Assembly (NCBI GenBank): GCA_034401795.1
Contig: CM067369.1
Location: 141,588,181-141,652,180 of the forward strand
Length of the DNA: 64,000 bases
Reading direction: 5' to 3'
DNA from: Chaetoderma sp. LZ-2023a
Taxonomy: Eukaryota; Mollusca; Caudofoveata; Chaetodermatida; Chaetodermatidae
Each line of letters starts with the position of its first letter. Positions within the stretch are counted from its first letter, which is position 1. Below are positions 42,974 to 55,620 of the stretch, in pieces. The notes under the pieces are model-generated. The model was not told the DNA's origin, ran no database searches, and was given only the letters and a program-made list of their open reading frames with translations. The position numbers were made by a program, and so were the translations under genes.

Positions 42974-43279
42974 TAAATATAGCCTGCCTAATAAAAATGC
43001 AATAGAATAATTATAATATAGAACACGAATAAGGTAATGAACGCAACTAATGTTTTAATTGCAAAATAACTGCATGATCTGTATTTAAAATGGAATGGAA
43101 TCACTACCGCCACCATTATTTTGTAAATATCTATCCCTTGAGGGGCCTGAGTGTAATGAAGTGAGCTTGAACGCGTAGGCCTAAAGACAGCATAGGGTGG
43201 GGCGGGCTGGGTGCCCTTATAAAATCCACCGGGCTTGTAACGATGTAGATAGCTTCTCCTAGAATATCCCACTCAAGTG

Positions 43280-43462
43280 TTATCAAGTTCTATTCATCAT
43301 TAACGGAAAGTGAAGAGCGATTTTAAAATTTAAGGCTTTGACGGCATACTAAAACCCATCCGGGCACTGAATCGAAAATAGGGCCCCTTACTGGTGTCGT
43401 CACTTATCCCTAAATGCCTTGAAAAGAGGTATGGGTGTAAATAAATTCATTCATTCATTCCT
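43280..43462 (-). repeat. Satellite-like monomer (array 3) followed by a LINE-like ATTC tail
   Basis: GTTCTATTCATCATTAACGG, GCGATTTTAAAATTTAAGGC and AAACCCATCCGGGCACTGAA match one unit of array 2. Next to it GGGTGTAAATAAATTCATTC runs into (ATTC)n, a form common at 3' ends of LINE or SINE copies. Confidence 0.5.
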
Positions 43463-43944
43463 AGAATCATTCGTATCTCGCGAGTTCTCCTTCGATACGA
43501 GATCAAGAAAGGTATTTCTCGAAAAAGCCACGCCTCCATTTTTAGATTACCCTAGAATAAGTGTGTGACATCTCAGCGAGATTGGATGAGAACTGCACGA
43601 GAATAAGTAAGGTTAGACAACATGTCGTTCACAGCAACAACATAAAAAACAAAAACAACAGCCAGAGCAAAGCAAGCTTTATAGATCCACTCCGTATCGA
43701 AAAAATTATTCCGCTTCTTCTATGTTAAACATAGATAGATATAGATTTATTTCCACAATAGGCGGATGGCCCTCGAGTATACAGTACATAAGCATCTTTT
43801 GGCGGAACACTAGCATAATTCAATATTAAAATTCTATACAATTAAAAATTAACATTTGTTTAACAGTATTCATTTACCCACAACATGATGCGGACATGGA
43901 TCTCTTACGCTTTTCGTACCGAAGGCCGCAAACACCGGCCTCTG
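43463..43944. other. No gene seen
   Basis: AT-rich, with a possible retroelement tail near 43738-43800 (GGCGGATGGCCCTCGAG). Nothing firm. Confidence 0.4.
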
Positions 43945-44132
43945 TGTCTTGAGGAATGCACATTTGCAGGCCAAGAGAAGACTACCCCTGAAATTTTACC
44001 TCTAGAATGACTAGGTCGATAACCGAGCCAACCCTTCCAGTGGTAAACCCTCCATAATAGTCTTCTGCGGGCCTGCAAAAGAACAAATAATTTGATTTTC
44101 ATGATTGAATTTAACCATTTAAGTGTTAGCAG
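43945..44132. mobile_element. PB MITE, diverged copy
   Basis: GGCCAAGAGAAGACTACCCC, CCTCTAGAATGACTAGGTCG and the opposing arm, ending TTTAACCATTTAAGTGTTA. Confidence 0.6.
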
Positions 44133-44289
44133 ACACTTTCTATTAGCCCCCTCCAATGCCCCGCCCACAAAATCCCAAACAATACCATTATACTTATGAC
44201 AGGCTGTGAGGGGGGGGGGGGGGGAGGAGGTACTAGAGAGGAAGAAAGAAAGAGAAAGAAAGCTGAAAGAAAAGAAAAGAAAGGAGAAG

Positions 44290-46189
44290 GAGAAAATGCA
44301 TTTAGTTTACCCATTTTGGTCGCGTAGAAGAAAAGCATTATATACAAAAGCTGCTAACTTTTGGACTGTTGAGCTGCTATTACTTTTTAACAGTTCGGTA
44401 GATTTATAAACATTTGGCCTTTTCCAATAATATGGTTTTATATATTTCTTTTGCAATTCACTGTACATTGGGCATAGAATTAAGAAGTGATATTCGTCCT
44501 TTATATCATCACATGTCTGACATTTTCGTTCTTCTATAGTGGTATTGCAATAGGTCTGAGCCACCTTCTTGTTTCAATGAATAGTCTATGCGACCCGCTA
44601 CGTAATTTGCTAAGAGCATATCGATGTTTTGCAATCCTTACTTTATCTAAATATGTTTTATAACCTAAATCGCCTGACGGATATCTGTAAAATCTTGTTT
44701 TGTTGCCCTGCTTCAAAAGTCCCATCCATTCCTGAGTAAACATATCGCAAAATTTCTGCTTATATTCTAAAACAAATTGATTTTTTATTGACATTTAATC
44801 TCTGCCCTTCCCATATATTATTAAGACCTTTCGAGCATAACATATATCTAAAAGACGTCACCCAGTTTTTACAATCATTATTATTAGACCAACCGTTGTA
44901 TAGCACAGTGTATATGTGCTTTGCTTTTCTATTTGGAGGCATATCTCTAATTTTAAACCAATATTTTAAAATTCTAATTTCCCTAGCTATTCTTAATGGC
45001 ATCCTTCCCAGTTCCCCCATAAACCATACAATTAGGTGGTGTCTGTTTAATGTGAAGTAATTGCTTACAAAAGCGGAGGTGGCATTTTTCAACATCATAC
45101 GCCGAATGAAATCCTCAGATTTCGCTACCATAACATAGTATAGGTAAATTAAGTTTATCAAATAGTTGGCACAAATGGGCTTTTGTTAAACCTATGAATT
45201 TACTACATTATTTATCTAATGCAAACACTGCTTTTTGAGCCTGTTCTGCTAAAAATCGCTGGGACTCGAAAAATGAGCCAGTAGTTGTAAATGTGATACC
45301 TAAATATTTAACCCTATTAACTATGTCAACTACCCTATTGCTATACCACCACTCGTCTCCTTGACTAAGACATCCTCCCCTCCTAAATACCATAATTTTA
45401 GTTTTCTCCACATTAACCGTTAATCATTAAATAATTTTTTCTAAATCATTCAAATACATTGCGAATGACAGACTTTCCCCTTGACGAACCCCCGTACAGC
45501 ATTCAAAACTATCTGAGAGCGTAGAATTTACCCGAACACGTGTTTTATGTCTTGATACATTGACATAATATTAACTATATTTCCTTTTACATTTAACTTT
45601 ATCAATTTGTACCACAAACAGTATCGAACTACATAATCAAAAGCTTTTGTAAAATCCACAAAAGTGAAATATTATTTCTTTCCCTTCTTCAAAACGTGTG
45701 ATATCGAGCCATGCATAGCGAATATATTGTCGATTGTACTGAGACCGGCCCTAAAACCAGCCTGTACTTCTATACGTACAGCGTTTTTATCTGCCCAGTC
45801 ATTGAGACGATTATTGAGAACCTTCGTGAATAATTTGCCAAGACAGCTCAATAACGTTATACCCCGATAATTTTGTACATCGTTTACATTGTCTTTCCTG
45901 TGAAGCGGTATTAAGATTCCCTCTAACCAAATTCCGGGAAATATTCCGCTTTTAAAAATGCCATTAAAAAGTATTGCAATATATGGTAAAAGTATTTCAA
46001 TTCCATTTTTATAAAATTCATTTATCATCAAATCTGGCCCAGGGCTTTTATTGAGCTGATGTACTGCTTTTTGTATCTATATTTTTGAAATTTATTTATT
46101 CAACTCGTCGAATACTACTTGTACTTCACTTGTTTGGTTCTCACGAACAAGATCGACAATGTCTGTGTCAGCCTGATAAAAGCCTGTCT
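44290..46189 (-). pseudogene. LINE ORF2 (CR1/L2-like), C-terminal two thirds, broken and split by element B
   Basis: Read from high to low coordinates. KSPGPDLMINEFYKNGIEIL and NYRGITLLSCLGKLFTKVL (46.03-45.67 kb) are reverse-transcriptase blocks. FVDFTKAFDYVVRY and GVRQGESLS follow in another frame (about 45.66-45.48 kb). MEKTKIMVFRRGGCLS and VVDIVNRVKYLGITFTTTGS (45.41-45.21 kb) are the post-catalytic block. A thumb/connection region follows (45.16-44.53 kb), and the C-terminal Cys/His knuckle KCQTCDDIKDEYHFLILC (44.50 kb) closes it. The catalytic YADD/FADD box expected between GVRQG and KTKIMVF is missing, apparently deleted, and several frame changes are present, so it is inactive. The upstream part continues on the far side of element B at 50.82 kb. 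Confidence 0.75.
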
Positions 46190-49100
46190 TGTAGCTCGCG
46201 GGGTAGTGTCGGGCTGTTCCGGTGTCTGGTGTCGACTCGCAGCGCCGCAAGTGCACGACGAATGATGACGCTGGTTAGCTTCCGGTCTCGGGGTTACGGA
46301 TCCTATGCGATACTACCCTATGGGTAACAAAGACCGGCTCCTAAGGCCGGTGGAACTAAATCATTCTGGTGGGGCCATGCGACCATCGTGGCGAACATTA
46401 AACACTACTGTCTCATCCCAAGAGTTTGTGTCACGAGTATGCCTGTCCATAGAAAATTCCTGATCTATGGACTTACAAGATTTGATTTGGTGACCTAATT
46501 AACATAAGTCTATACAATGGTTTTACCTAAACAGACCGTCAAGGATGCTAGATAAATATAATGAGCATACGAAAATACAAGACATAGAGACAGCCTGGTG
46601 AACTTTTAAACGTGGGGCTCCCGGAGGTACCACACAGACTCATAGGTCCGCAGAGGTATCCCCGTAAGGGAGGCCCCCTTCCGCACACGAGATAGCTAAT
46701 TAACTTAATATAAGCTATTATACCTCTAAGCTGAAAGGAAAGAAAACTATCTTTTATAGTGTTGAAAAGCCATGTGCCTCATGCGGGCACTACTCCTAGT
46801 GCTAGTTTGGGTGAGGAGTATTAGCCTCGCGTGGGCCGTCATCACTGAATCCTTGCGAGAAAGCAAGTGCCTCGCGCGGGCCTCCGTCAAGGGAAAATGT
46901 CGCCATCGCTTAAAGCGGGAGAAGAATATTGGCCACAAAAGCTTACTCTAACATTCAATCAAAATCCTGTTAAGAAAAAATCATACCTAGTGAAATTATG
47001 ACGATAAGGTCGCATGCTGTTTTACGTGAAGATGGGACGAGCGATTCCCGAAGGATTCCCATGTCACCGTCTTATGTAGTTTTCAATATGCTGAATTAGT
47101 AGTTGCCACTTTTATTTATGCGGGCCTTCTTCTATGCCTAACCTCATGTTTAGTTTTTGGAAGCAAGAACCATTTTAGGCCTCAACTGGTTGGCGTCTGC
47201 CTAGCCTTTAGATGCGGCTGTCATTGAGAACGGATACCCCAAGACATCAATACTGAAGACAGCGTGCATATATGTTACTTCGCAAGATCTCCGAACTGGG
47301 TAAGAATCCGGACATCTTGCTCCATAACCACATAACACGTCACAAGACATTGGTTACTCTTTACAAAAGCAAGTTTAGGCAACTGATCGATCGTTATGGT
47401 GGGGGTAAGAGAGACGAATACCCACCGTGAATGCCCTTCCCGTGAGGGTGTTTAAGATCTTAATATCATGCCTAGACATTCTTATGGAATTCAGTGGGGA
47501 TGCGCATCTCGCTCGTCACCACGTCCTACGGGGCTATCTTTTTAACCTGACGTTAGGTTTAAGCGCAAGTTGCCCAATCATGGTTTGCGGTGCGGGAGGA
47601 TTGTTCAGCAGATAAAAGAAAATAACAATTAAGATATGTTGTAGCAGTGCTTCCTACCTTGGCAAGGGTAACTAACTACCAAGTATCCGAAGATATGCGG
47701 GGAATGTGTGTGATACCACACCCTGGCCATCACCGCTCGGAGACCCCAATAGTTTCCCAGCGTCGGATCAGTCCATGGTGCGGATAGGGACATCCAAACA
47801 ATTAAGAAGCCATAAGGCTTAGTGGAACATGAAGAGAGACAATAGCTTAGAAATATGAGGCCCATTAGGTATGTTGGCCAATCTTACACAACCCTGCCGG
47901 AGTGCGGGGCTAAATTATCGCAACTACCGGAAAAGAGGCGTACACTATGTGTCTCCTGCCGAAGAAATTGTCCCTAATCATATTAAACCTATCCTATCGA
48001 GCTGAATAGAAAGGTTTTTAGTCGGTAGCATGCCAGGCTAAACAGAGTTATAGCACGGACAGTGACCTCAGTGAAAAATTGTTGGTGGCGGGAGAACGTG
48101 CTGCATATATAAATGTTGCTGTATAGTGTTTCCTACGTGCACTGCAGTCCTATATTTTTATATAGCTAAACAAAACATATAAACTAATGGCTACTTGCCA
48201 TATATAAAACTAACCAAATTAACAATACAATGTAAAATGATCAGAATAATATATAAAGTACAGATTGAGGAACCTACTACAGAGCGGTTACTAAAAACAC
48301 CTTACAGAAAATAGGAATAACCATAAACAGATACAGAAATTTTAACTAGCGGGACCGTTTATAGAGATAAGGTATAATTATTAAAGGTGCAATTAACGGA
48401 ATAATTAAAATGTTAAGTATAGTTACTTGAATAATCAGGAGCCATTCTTAAAGGGGAACACAAGAAGGGTCACCATGGTTTGCATAAAACACGCAGTTCT
48501 ACTGTAGAGCCCACATTTAAGCTACTGTGTAAAACTTTCCTGGGACATTTATATATAAATCCGATTAAAATGGTGTTAAAGAACGCTATGTTGCTATAAT
48601 TTTCTGCGAGTTAATTAAACCGATGACGTCATAGGTTGAATCCTATCCGACAAGAACCATATTGATAACGACAGGTGTGTATGCATTTGTATGGTGATAT
48701 CTCTATCGGTGATAATGCTATCGACATCGTTTATATATGTACAGATTGAAGAGATTAAGACGTTTATCACGCTATCGCAACTTTGTGGAATTTATTTGTT
48801 ATTTCCATACATTAGTTGCCGAACCTTAAGCTGACCATTTTCTATTAAGATACCTGCCAGTTACTTGAATATTACACTATCTCAGGATGTTTTGAGGCTA
48901 GTATGAGAAAATAAGTACTTAAAGATGGACTGGATGTATGTAAGAACTATTTACACTCTCATATTAATAGATGAAACGTTAATAACAGTATCTGCCGTAG
49001 CGCCAGTGAGAGTGTGTATTCAAAAGTGGCAATCATATTGATATACCTATACTATCGCGTCATTCATTTATCTCAAGATCAAAACTTGATGTCAAAACCG

Positions 49101-50811
49101 GCACCTTCAGAGAAATCAGACAAATGGCTGTTATTATATATTCTTTAACATTTCCGCAAATATAGTTTATATATTCCTAACACCGCTGAAGGGAACCCCC
49201 TTATAAAACGCAATTCGCAATTTTATTGCGGTACTATTGAATGACAGTGAGAAAAACGTTCAACTTATGACGTCATACGCCTCATCCGGGAATAGAAATG
49301 TAACTAATGTATCACGCATTTAATAACGAAGATATATATTTCTAATTTGAGCACAGAGCTTACAATTATATTTGTGAAACCGTTACGGTCTGTAGATTCA
49401 TTTTATACAAAGTAGTATAGAGTGTCTGGTGTTTCCCTTTAAGCATGGGCTATCGTGTTACTGAAATTGATACGTCATCCTTGATTTGATGTGAGTTGAT
49501 GCGTTCTCTGGAAGCTGGAAAGTTCCCGTATGCTAGTTCCCACAAACATGATTTCCGCAAGCAGTCCAGGACGGGAGCGGATCGAACTCAGGACAGTAAT
49601 CATAATATAGAATGTCTGACGAGTAGTCAGCAAGAGATACAATAACATTACTGCTAAGACGAAAGTTCCCGTACACCGCTGGTATGGATGGAAGTTACCA
49701 ATAACCAGATCATAAGCAGGGGTGGGGGGGGGGGGGGGTTGTTGAATTCGGATGAAGATATAGAACTAAGCATAATGGTGTGTGGTACATCAGTTAGCTC
49801 TTAAGACGTACCGGGCAAAGTTTACTTGCTGCGGTCAAAAAGTTTAAATAAACCTGCCGACATCAGTGTGGGGATGGTTGAATAACCACTTTTTGGTGTG
49901 GCCGGCAGATGCGGCGAGCCATCCACCAAAGAACATCGCTGCCTCTACATCTGTAGAATCACATTTTCAGGCCGGGAAAGGCCTCACCGCAAGTTTGTGT
50001 TCCGAGTTAGTTCTTGATGTATTCGTGAGCAATAATCAAAAGTTCCAAAAATGTTCTCGCAGAATCTGGCGATACAAAATTGCTTTAGTGCGGTGGGTTG
50101 GATTGCTGCAGTGGCTACGGAAGAGAAACCTTCGAGACCGAAGTCATCTGCTTAATGCCTGTCTTGCTGGTAGTAGCCGAATACAGATCCAACCAATTCA
50201 GCCCCTCGACGAAGATGCTCTCGAGTTCTGGATTTCGTCTCCTTTTATACTACTCGTGACGTCATAGGCGCGGGCTCCAACTAATCATCGGTCGAGCAAT
50301 AGCCAATCAGCGCATAGCTAATAATAACGCAGTCGAATGTTTTGGAACATTCTAGAAGTTCTGCGTACACGTGGTTACGACGTCACGGAAATATTTTGAA
50401 GATAATCAAAAAGGAATTTTCCGTAGATAACTCAGCCATTTCTTAACCGATTTTACAGATTCGGAAAGCCCGTCGAATTCTGGTCTTGATTAATGCCAGC
50501 TTCGGCGGGAACAAGTAATGAGAAAGGAGTGCAATGTACCCACTCGGTACACTAAAAGCGCCATATTATCTTGGTCGTGAAATACACGCTCCGTCAAAAA
50601 TAGTATTACGCATGCGCACTATGCGCTTTAACGAACTTAGTCGTTTTTACAACGCGATCTCTGTCATAGGCTCATATACACTTATAGCTCTACCCAGGGG
50701 GGGGGGGGGGGGAAGGGGTGGGGGGCGTGTTCAGAGAACGGATCCAGGACGGGCGGCGCGTACCCAGCTTAGCAAGTACGGCCGGTACCTGACCGGTCGA
50801 TCCGAACTACA
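46190..50811. mobile_element. LTR-type element B, 4.6 kb, second copy of the family of 2476-6701
   Basis: TGTAGCTCGCGGGGTA at the left and GAACTACA at the right, flanked by GTCT and GTAT (a 4-bp duplication with one mismatch). It interrupts a LINE whose reading continues on both sides, which independently fixes the ends. Same block order as copy A, plus extra sequence around 48.2-49.85 kb. The longest ORF (49866-50267, 133 codons) has no counterpart in A and no recognisable domain. A B-box-like GAGTTCGATCC on the minus strand near 49565 may mark an embedded SINE remnant (weak). It is an old fossil, more interrupted than A. Confidence 0.65.
50242..50316 (+). promoter_or_regulatory. Promoter-like block in LTR-type element B
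   Basis: TATA-like CTTTTATACTACTC, TGACGTCA and a CCAAT box in the same order as in element A at 5925-6005. Confidence 0.4.
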
Positions 50812-50816
50812 GTATC

Positions 50817-51135
50817 ATGGTTATTTACACCCTTAAAAAATTCTTTGAGTTCATCCAATGCGATGTTTATAGATCGTTTTGTATCTGCTGTTTTTAATAA
50901 TTTCCAGTATAATTTAGGATCCGACTACTAATAATTGTTTTGTTGTACTAATGCATTGTTCTCTTCAATGCTTCTGTACACTACCTTTAAACTCAGTTCG
51001 TGAATGGATCATATTTAAACGCGATGTTTCGCTTTTGGCTTCTCTGTACCAGTTCAATGCATTAAAAATTGTTTTCGTTTAATTTCACAATCCTGTGGGT
51101 AATGCTGTATTTTTGTTCGCTTATTGTTACGCAAA
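50817..51135 (-). pseudogene. LINE ORF2, upstream part of the copy split by element B
   Basis: Minus strand. The region reads LNWYREAKSETSRLN (high side), VVYRSIEENNALVQQNN and SDPKLYWKLLKTADTKRS, then INIALDELKEFFKGVNN, in more than one frame. This is the typical linker between endonuclease and reverse transcriptase in CR1/L2-like LINEs. It would continue directly into DADTDIVDLVRE at 46.17 kb. No endonuclease domain is seen further upstream, so the copy is probably 5'-truncated. Confidence 0.6.
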
Positions 51136-51394
51136 GTGTAGTTTTTTCGTTTAAAAAAATAAGTGTTCCGTTGTTAAAGAAACAGTTCTGAAGAGGCTAC
51201 TAAAAGATTGCATCCTTATACAATTATATAATTATACAAGCACATTAAATGTACCTGTTATATAACCTTACCACGAAGGTGTATTTCTTTTGAAAATCGT
51301 GCCGTATCCCGGAGCCATCGTGCGTTTGATGTTAACTAATAATACTCGCGCAGCACGCGATCGACATGGAGTATGAAAAACCTACAATACATCT

Positions 51395-51495
51395 AAGAAA
51401 TAAGTTAACATGTTTCCAAGACTAAATACAAACATGTTAGTCAGTAAGAAAATGTTCTGTTGAGTATTTTGATCATAAGTGGATTGGAAGACATT
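51395..51495 (+). mobile_element. HP2 MITE, left part (split by a hAT element)
   Basis: AATGTTCTGTTGAGTATTTT and GGATTGGAAGACATT, ending in the first 8-bp duplicate AAGACATT (51488-51495). Confidence 0.75.
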
Positions 51496-52164
51496 CAGTA
51501 GCAGATTATAATAGGGGCAGCGGGGGCATTTGCACCCGGCCCCAGATCTACACCAGCCCCCCCCCCCCCCCATCTTTTTCCAAAGAGATAGTTTCGTTTG
51601 TAAAGAGAGAAACTGCATAACAGGATGTCGTCTTATTGTCTTATTTGTCCATTATATATTTTTTCAGTATTATTCTTATTAAAGAGTGGATTTTGTTTTG
51701 TTTTGAGACTTCTGATGTCTTAGGAGTCAGATGGTTCATGATTGTATTACAGTTTAATGTTATTTTTTATCTTCTAAATGCTCTCAGATGGCACCACCTG
51801 CACTTCCAGAGGTAAATATAGCCCTTCAGTTGGCTGTTAAATTATTATATTTTTAGCTTTTTAGTTTCATTTCTCTGTTCATTAAGTTTTTTATCCAGTC
51901 CTGTTTTCACAACTGAACGGCTACAAAATTGATTGAACAAAAAAGATGAAATTAAATGGCTAAAAGAGAATAATTTAACAGCGAACTGATGGTCAACATT
52001 TACCTCTAGAAATGCAGGAGATGCTATCTGCGAGCATCTATATTTAAAGAATTTCTGATAGGGGTGGGGGAGAAGCCCCCCCCCCCTTTGATTGGCTTTT
52101 CGCATCCACCCATCTCCACAAATATTCTTTGCCCCCGACTCTTGCAAGGCTTAATCCGGCACTG
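51496..52164. mobile_element. hAT-type non-autonomous element, 669 bp
   Basis: The ends are CAGTAGCAGATTA and TAATCCGGCACTG (13-bp inverted repeats with mismatches, starting CAG as in hAT elements). They are flanked by a perfect 8-bp duplication, AAGACATT, at 51488-51495 and 52165-52172. It carries C-rich and G-rich runs near both ends and no transposase ORF. Confidence 0.85.
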
Positions 52165-52257
52165 AAGACATTGCTGCATAAGGCTTCCCAATGTCTTCCA
52201 ATCCAATTATGTTCAAACTATTCGAAAATAGGCCTGCGTTTTATTTTGTTTTGAAAA
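52165..52257 (+). mobile_element. HP2 MITE, right part
   Basis: It resumes with the second AAGACATT, then GCTGCATAAGGC, GTCTTCCAATCCAATTATGT and the TTTTATTTTGTTTTGAAAA flank. Confidence 0.75.
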
Positions 52258-52398
52258 AATATTAAGAGAAGAGTATTTTTTTTAATTTACCACTAGAGTG
52301 GTAAATTTTCAAAAATAGTCTTTTCTCGGTCTGTAAATGGTAATTTCTCAAGACCACTGCAGAAGCCGTTTTTGGCTGGCTGTTAAATGGTTAAAGGC
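52258..52398. mobile_element. PB MITE, centre-deleted copy
   Basis: AATTTACCACTAGAGTGGTA shows that the central palindrome has collapsed. It ends GCTGGCTGTTAAATGGTTAA. Confidence 0.6.
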
Positions 52399-52521
52399 TG
52401 TGTTGACATAGGGCATAAGTGGCATTTTGAGCGCTTTGAGAAGCTGTTGAAACAAAAGTGGTTAATATAGAAATAAGTAAGAACATTTTCACCACCATTC
52501 CTACTAACTGCTAACACAGTT

Positions 52522-52919
52522 GACCTTTCCAGTTTTAGCTAGGCCCCGCCCATTTCAATCTAAGCCCCACCTACACCACGTCCATGTTGGGATCGATCGA
52601 TCTCTTGAACTCCCTGACTATCAATTTCCAGAAAACTATACATGTAGGCTGTTGAATATTTTGAAATTAATTTGACTGGGTGCTGTTGCTGCCTATGGCA
52701 GCAACAGCGCCCCCAGTCAAATTAGTTTCAAAATATTCAACAGTATGTTTATTAAATAGCAAAGACATACAATTCATACAACGTATCGGACTATTAAGCG
52801 TTAAAGAAGGGCGAAATGGAATCATTCATAACGTCATCATTATGACGGCAAAATACACGTCACTTAGTTAATTATGATGTCAGATGGCGTCAGATCATTG
52901 ATGGATATTCTAGAAATGT
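52522..52919 (-). mobile_element. HP1 MITE, full reverse copy
   Basis: GACCTTTCCAGTTTTAGCTA to GATGGATATTCTAGAAATG. Hairpin 52649-52743 with arms CTGTTGAATATTTTGAAA and a GCTGTTGCTGCCTATGGC centre. The flanks share TGA at both ends. Confidence 0.85.
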
Positions 52920-53721
52920 GAACTACAGTAACATCAACGCGTGACCATTCTCCAATCATTATCAAACGATATTAAAGGAGAAAGCAATTTTGGCACGCTG
53001 TTATCTGTCTCTGTTCAAAGAAGCCTCTGATGTATTCCGATCATAACTTATAATTTGATGACGTAAAACTATGCCTTTCAAATACTGACGCTTTTATGCT
53101 ATGAATTATACACCAATACTTAAATCTGAGGACAGCGATTCAGAATAACGCCTGAATATGTCTTAATTAACTTGCCTAAATACTGTTGCTAATTAACCAG
53201 CAAAAATCTTTAAGCAAATTAATTCCAAAATACTGTACGAAATATCAAAATATGCCTAGAGGCATACATTATGATGGCTTGTCTTTAATTACATCGCACG
53301 TCTCAGTCGTTCCCCTAGCGATCGAACTCGTATTGTGGCATATTTTGTCTTTGAGTTCGCAAGCATGGGTGTAATACTGTATTCAGTCCATTTCCTTCGT
53401 TACCTATTGATTAGTCAGAAATACTGAAAAGATGTTTCTTGAGGCACGTAATACAACCCACATATAAAATTATAGCAATTACTAAACAATACGTGTAATA
53501 CATGAGTATATTATATAGCTCCATATCAATAACTCTGTTGTTCTCAGCATGACTTCATTCAACCATGCATTAGCCCAAATAACATCAATTTGCGTGAGCG
53601 AATTGGAATTGATATTATCAAAGGATATAATGATTAGTCGAGTCTAGGTTACAATGAACCCTTCTCGAGAGTCTATGCATCTGTTTGGCGGTGGTCATTA
53701 GATCCTGGTCATGGTTCCTAT
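52920..53721. other. No gene seen
   Basis: AT-rich. 53160-53250 has a faint hairpin echo (TACTGTTGCTAATTAACCAG). Confidence 0.4.
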
Positions 53722-53912
53722 GACAGCAACAACACCTAGGCAAATTAATTTCAAAATATTCTACAGAATGTTCATTAAAGTATATGCACACAATTCGTGC
53801 AACTGACCGATGCATAAAAGTTCATGATGGACTATATCCGTCATTCATTACGCATTTTAATTATGACCTATTTCATTATGACGTCATATACCTGAGTGAC
53901 AGATTAGATTCG
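53722..53912 (-). mobile_element. HP1 MITE, right half
   Basis: One hairpin arm (CAGCAACAACACCTAGGCAA), then TTATGACGTCATATACCTGA and the AGATTAGATTCG end. Confidence 0.65.
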
Positions 53913-53926
53913 TTGCTGTTCGAACC

Positions 53927-54016
53927 CCCACCCCACCCCACACAACCCCCACCCCACCCCACACACACACATACACACACACACACCCCCACCCCACCCC
54001 CACCCCACCCCACCCC
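53927..54016. repeat. (CCCCACC)/(CA) low-complexity array
   Basis: CCCCACCCCA-type units flank a short (CA)n core. Overlapping ORFs are repeat products. Confidence 0.9.
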
Positions 54017-54825
54017 CGGTAAATGGAGGTGGATCTGAGAGATCGTTCCTATGAATTTCATTGCAAAACTACATATCGTATTAATCAATCTACACGCCAG
54101 TCAACCAAATAGCCAACCACGCGAACAGACGAGCAGACACGCTGAACGCCTAGTGACACCATGTTTCATATAACCAGGATCTTGTGCCTCAAAGAAAGTC
54201 ACAGTTACAGTCTCAGACTCCATTCTTGTATAATAGAACATTAGCCATCAATTCCTGGATAGACGGGATCACGCATGTCCCATACAACATGTTCGCCGTT
54301 CATTATTTATGGCTTTGATCGAAGCGAATGGCCAGCATTCTAATCAAGCTTCCGATAATAAAACGGCATTAACGTGTAACAGCCTCGCAGAATTAGGTGT
54401 GACTAATTTTACGGAAGGATACATAATTAGGAAGGTCGCCAGATCGTCACATGATTGACGATCGTATCTTGAAGACCAGAAATGCGCAGAGTAGAGCAAT
54501 AAGAGTCCATGAATGGGCACAGTAGATAGATAATAAGGCGTAGGAACACGGGTGTTGGGAGTGTTGCAAGGGGTCAATACTCGATGTTCCTCCATTGTTC
54601 CTCTCTTTAGCCCATCAATACCACCCACCCACCCACCCACCCCACCCCCGCCCCTGCTCAAAGTACGTTCCTACACCTCTGATTCAAGCCTGTCTGATGA
54701 GGGTACCACAGCAGAAATATGGCCGAGGCTAGCTAAAATAACCAAGAATAGGAATCCGCTAATACAGTCAAGCCTGTTCATTATAACGGTCACTGAATTT
54801 TATATTCAGAATATTCTACAGATTT
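54017..54825. other. No gene seen; hAT-like end near 54645-54688
   Basis: CTGCTCAAAGTACGTTCCTA followed by CACCTCTG is the reverse complement of the end seen at 28931. The other end was not found. Confidence 0.35.
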
Positions 54826-55020
54826 ATGGAAACATGTTAGTTAGTACAATTTTGCCAACTATGTAAGAAATGTTCTGGTGAATATTTTGAACGTAATTGG
54901 ATTGGAAGATATTGCTGTCTTGTCTTGCAAGCAATGTCTTCCAATCCACTTATGTTCAAAGAATTCAACAACATGTTTTATTTTGTGGTCGAGTCTGAGC
55001 TGTACTGTAGGCTATATTAT
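54826..55020 (+). mobile_element. HP2 MITE, full copy
   Basis: ACATGTTAGTTAGTACAATT, the hairpin (CTGGTGAATATTTTGAACGT, GGATTGGAAGATATTGCTGT) and the GTCTGAGCTGTACTGTAG flank. Confidence 0.75.
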
Positions 55021-55620
55021 ATAGTAAATAATTCATAGAAAAATTGGCTGAAAACTCGATCGATTCGGCGTCGGTGAATATCTCCTGGTCGATACTCAGG
55101 AACCCCAGGCACAATGGTCCTTATAGAACCCTTATGCTTCGTCAGCGATGGCGTATTATTGGACCTGTGTAGACGAATGAGATCACTGGTTTAGCACATC
55201 GTTGCTAATAGATGTTGTTACCTTGTAGAACAATAATTCTAGGTGTTCTGGATATTGGCATCAGTAAAGATATCGCCACTATTATGAAATTTTTACAAAT
55301 TAAGAACATAGTCGCAAAATGGTTAGCCGGATAACTATTTATTATCACCGAATCTTGTCTTTGATTAAGTTCGGAAATCTTGTCATGAAAGTAGGCATTT
55401 TTCTCCATGTCCAATATTCCGCGCTAATGTGTGTGTTATCAAGCTACATGTCCATTGCCGAGGGGAGATGGAATTTGCACAGCACTGGCAACTGTATTTA
55501 ACCATGTCACTTGAGTTGACCTATTTCGTGGAATAAACCTCCACTCCCATCGGAACCCCAGGCCGATGCCTCCCACGCTCATAAGTAATGTTAGATTGAG
55601 ATGCGAGTCCATGTTCAGAT
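55021..55620. other. No gene seen
   Basis: Overlapping short ORFs on both strands around 55205-55501 mirror each other; neither has a domain or splice context. Confidence 0.4.

Noticed and set aside
49866-50267. A 133-codon ORF in LTR-type element B as a gene
   Set aside because: The matching region of element A is not open, and no domain is visible.
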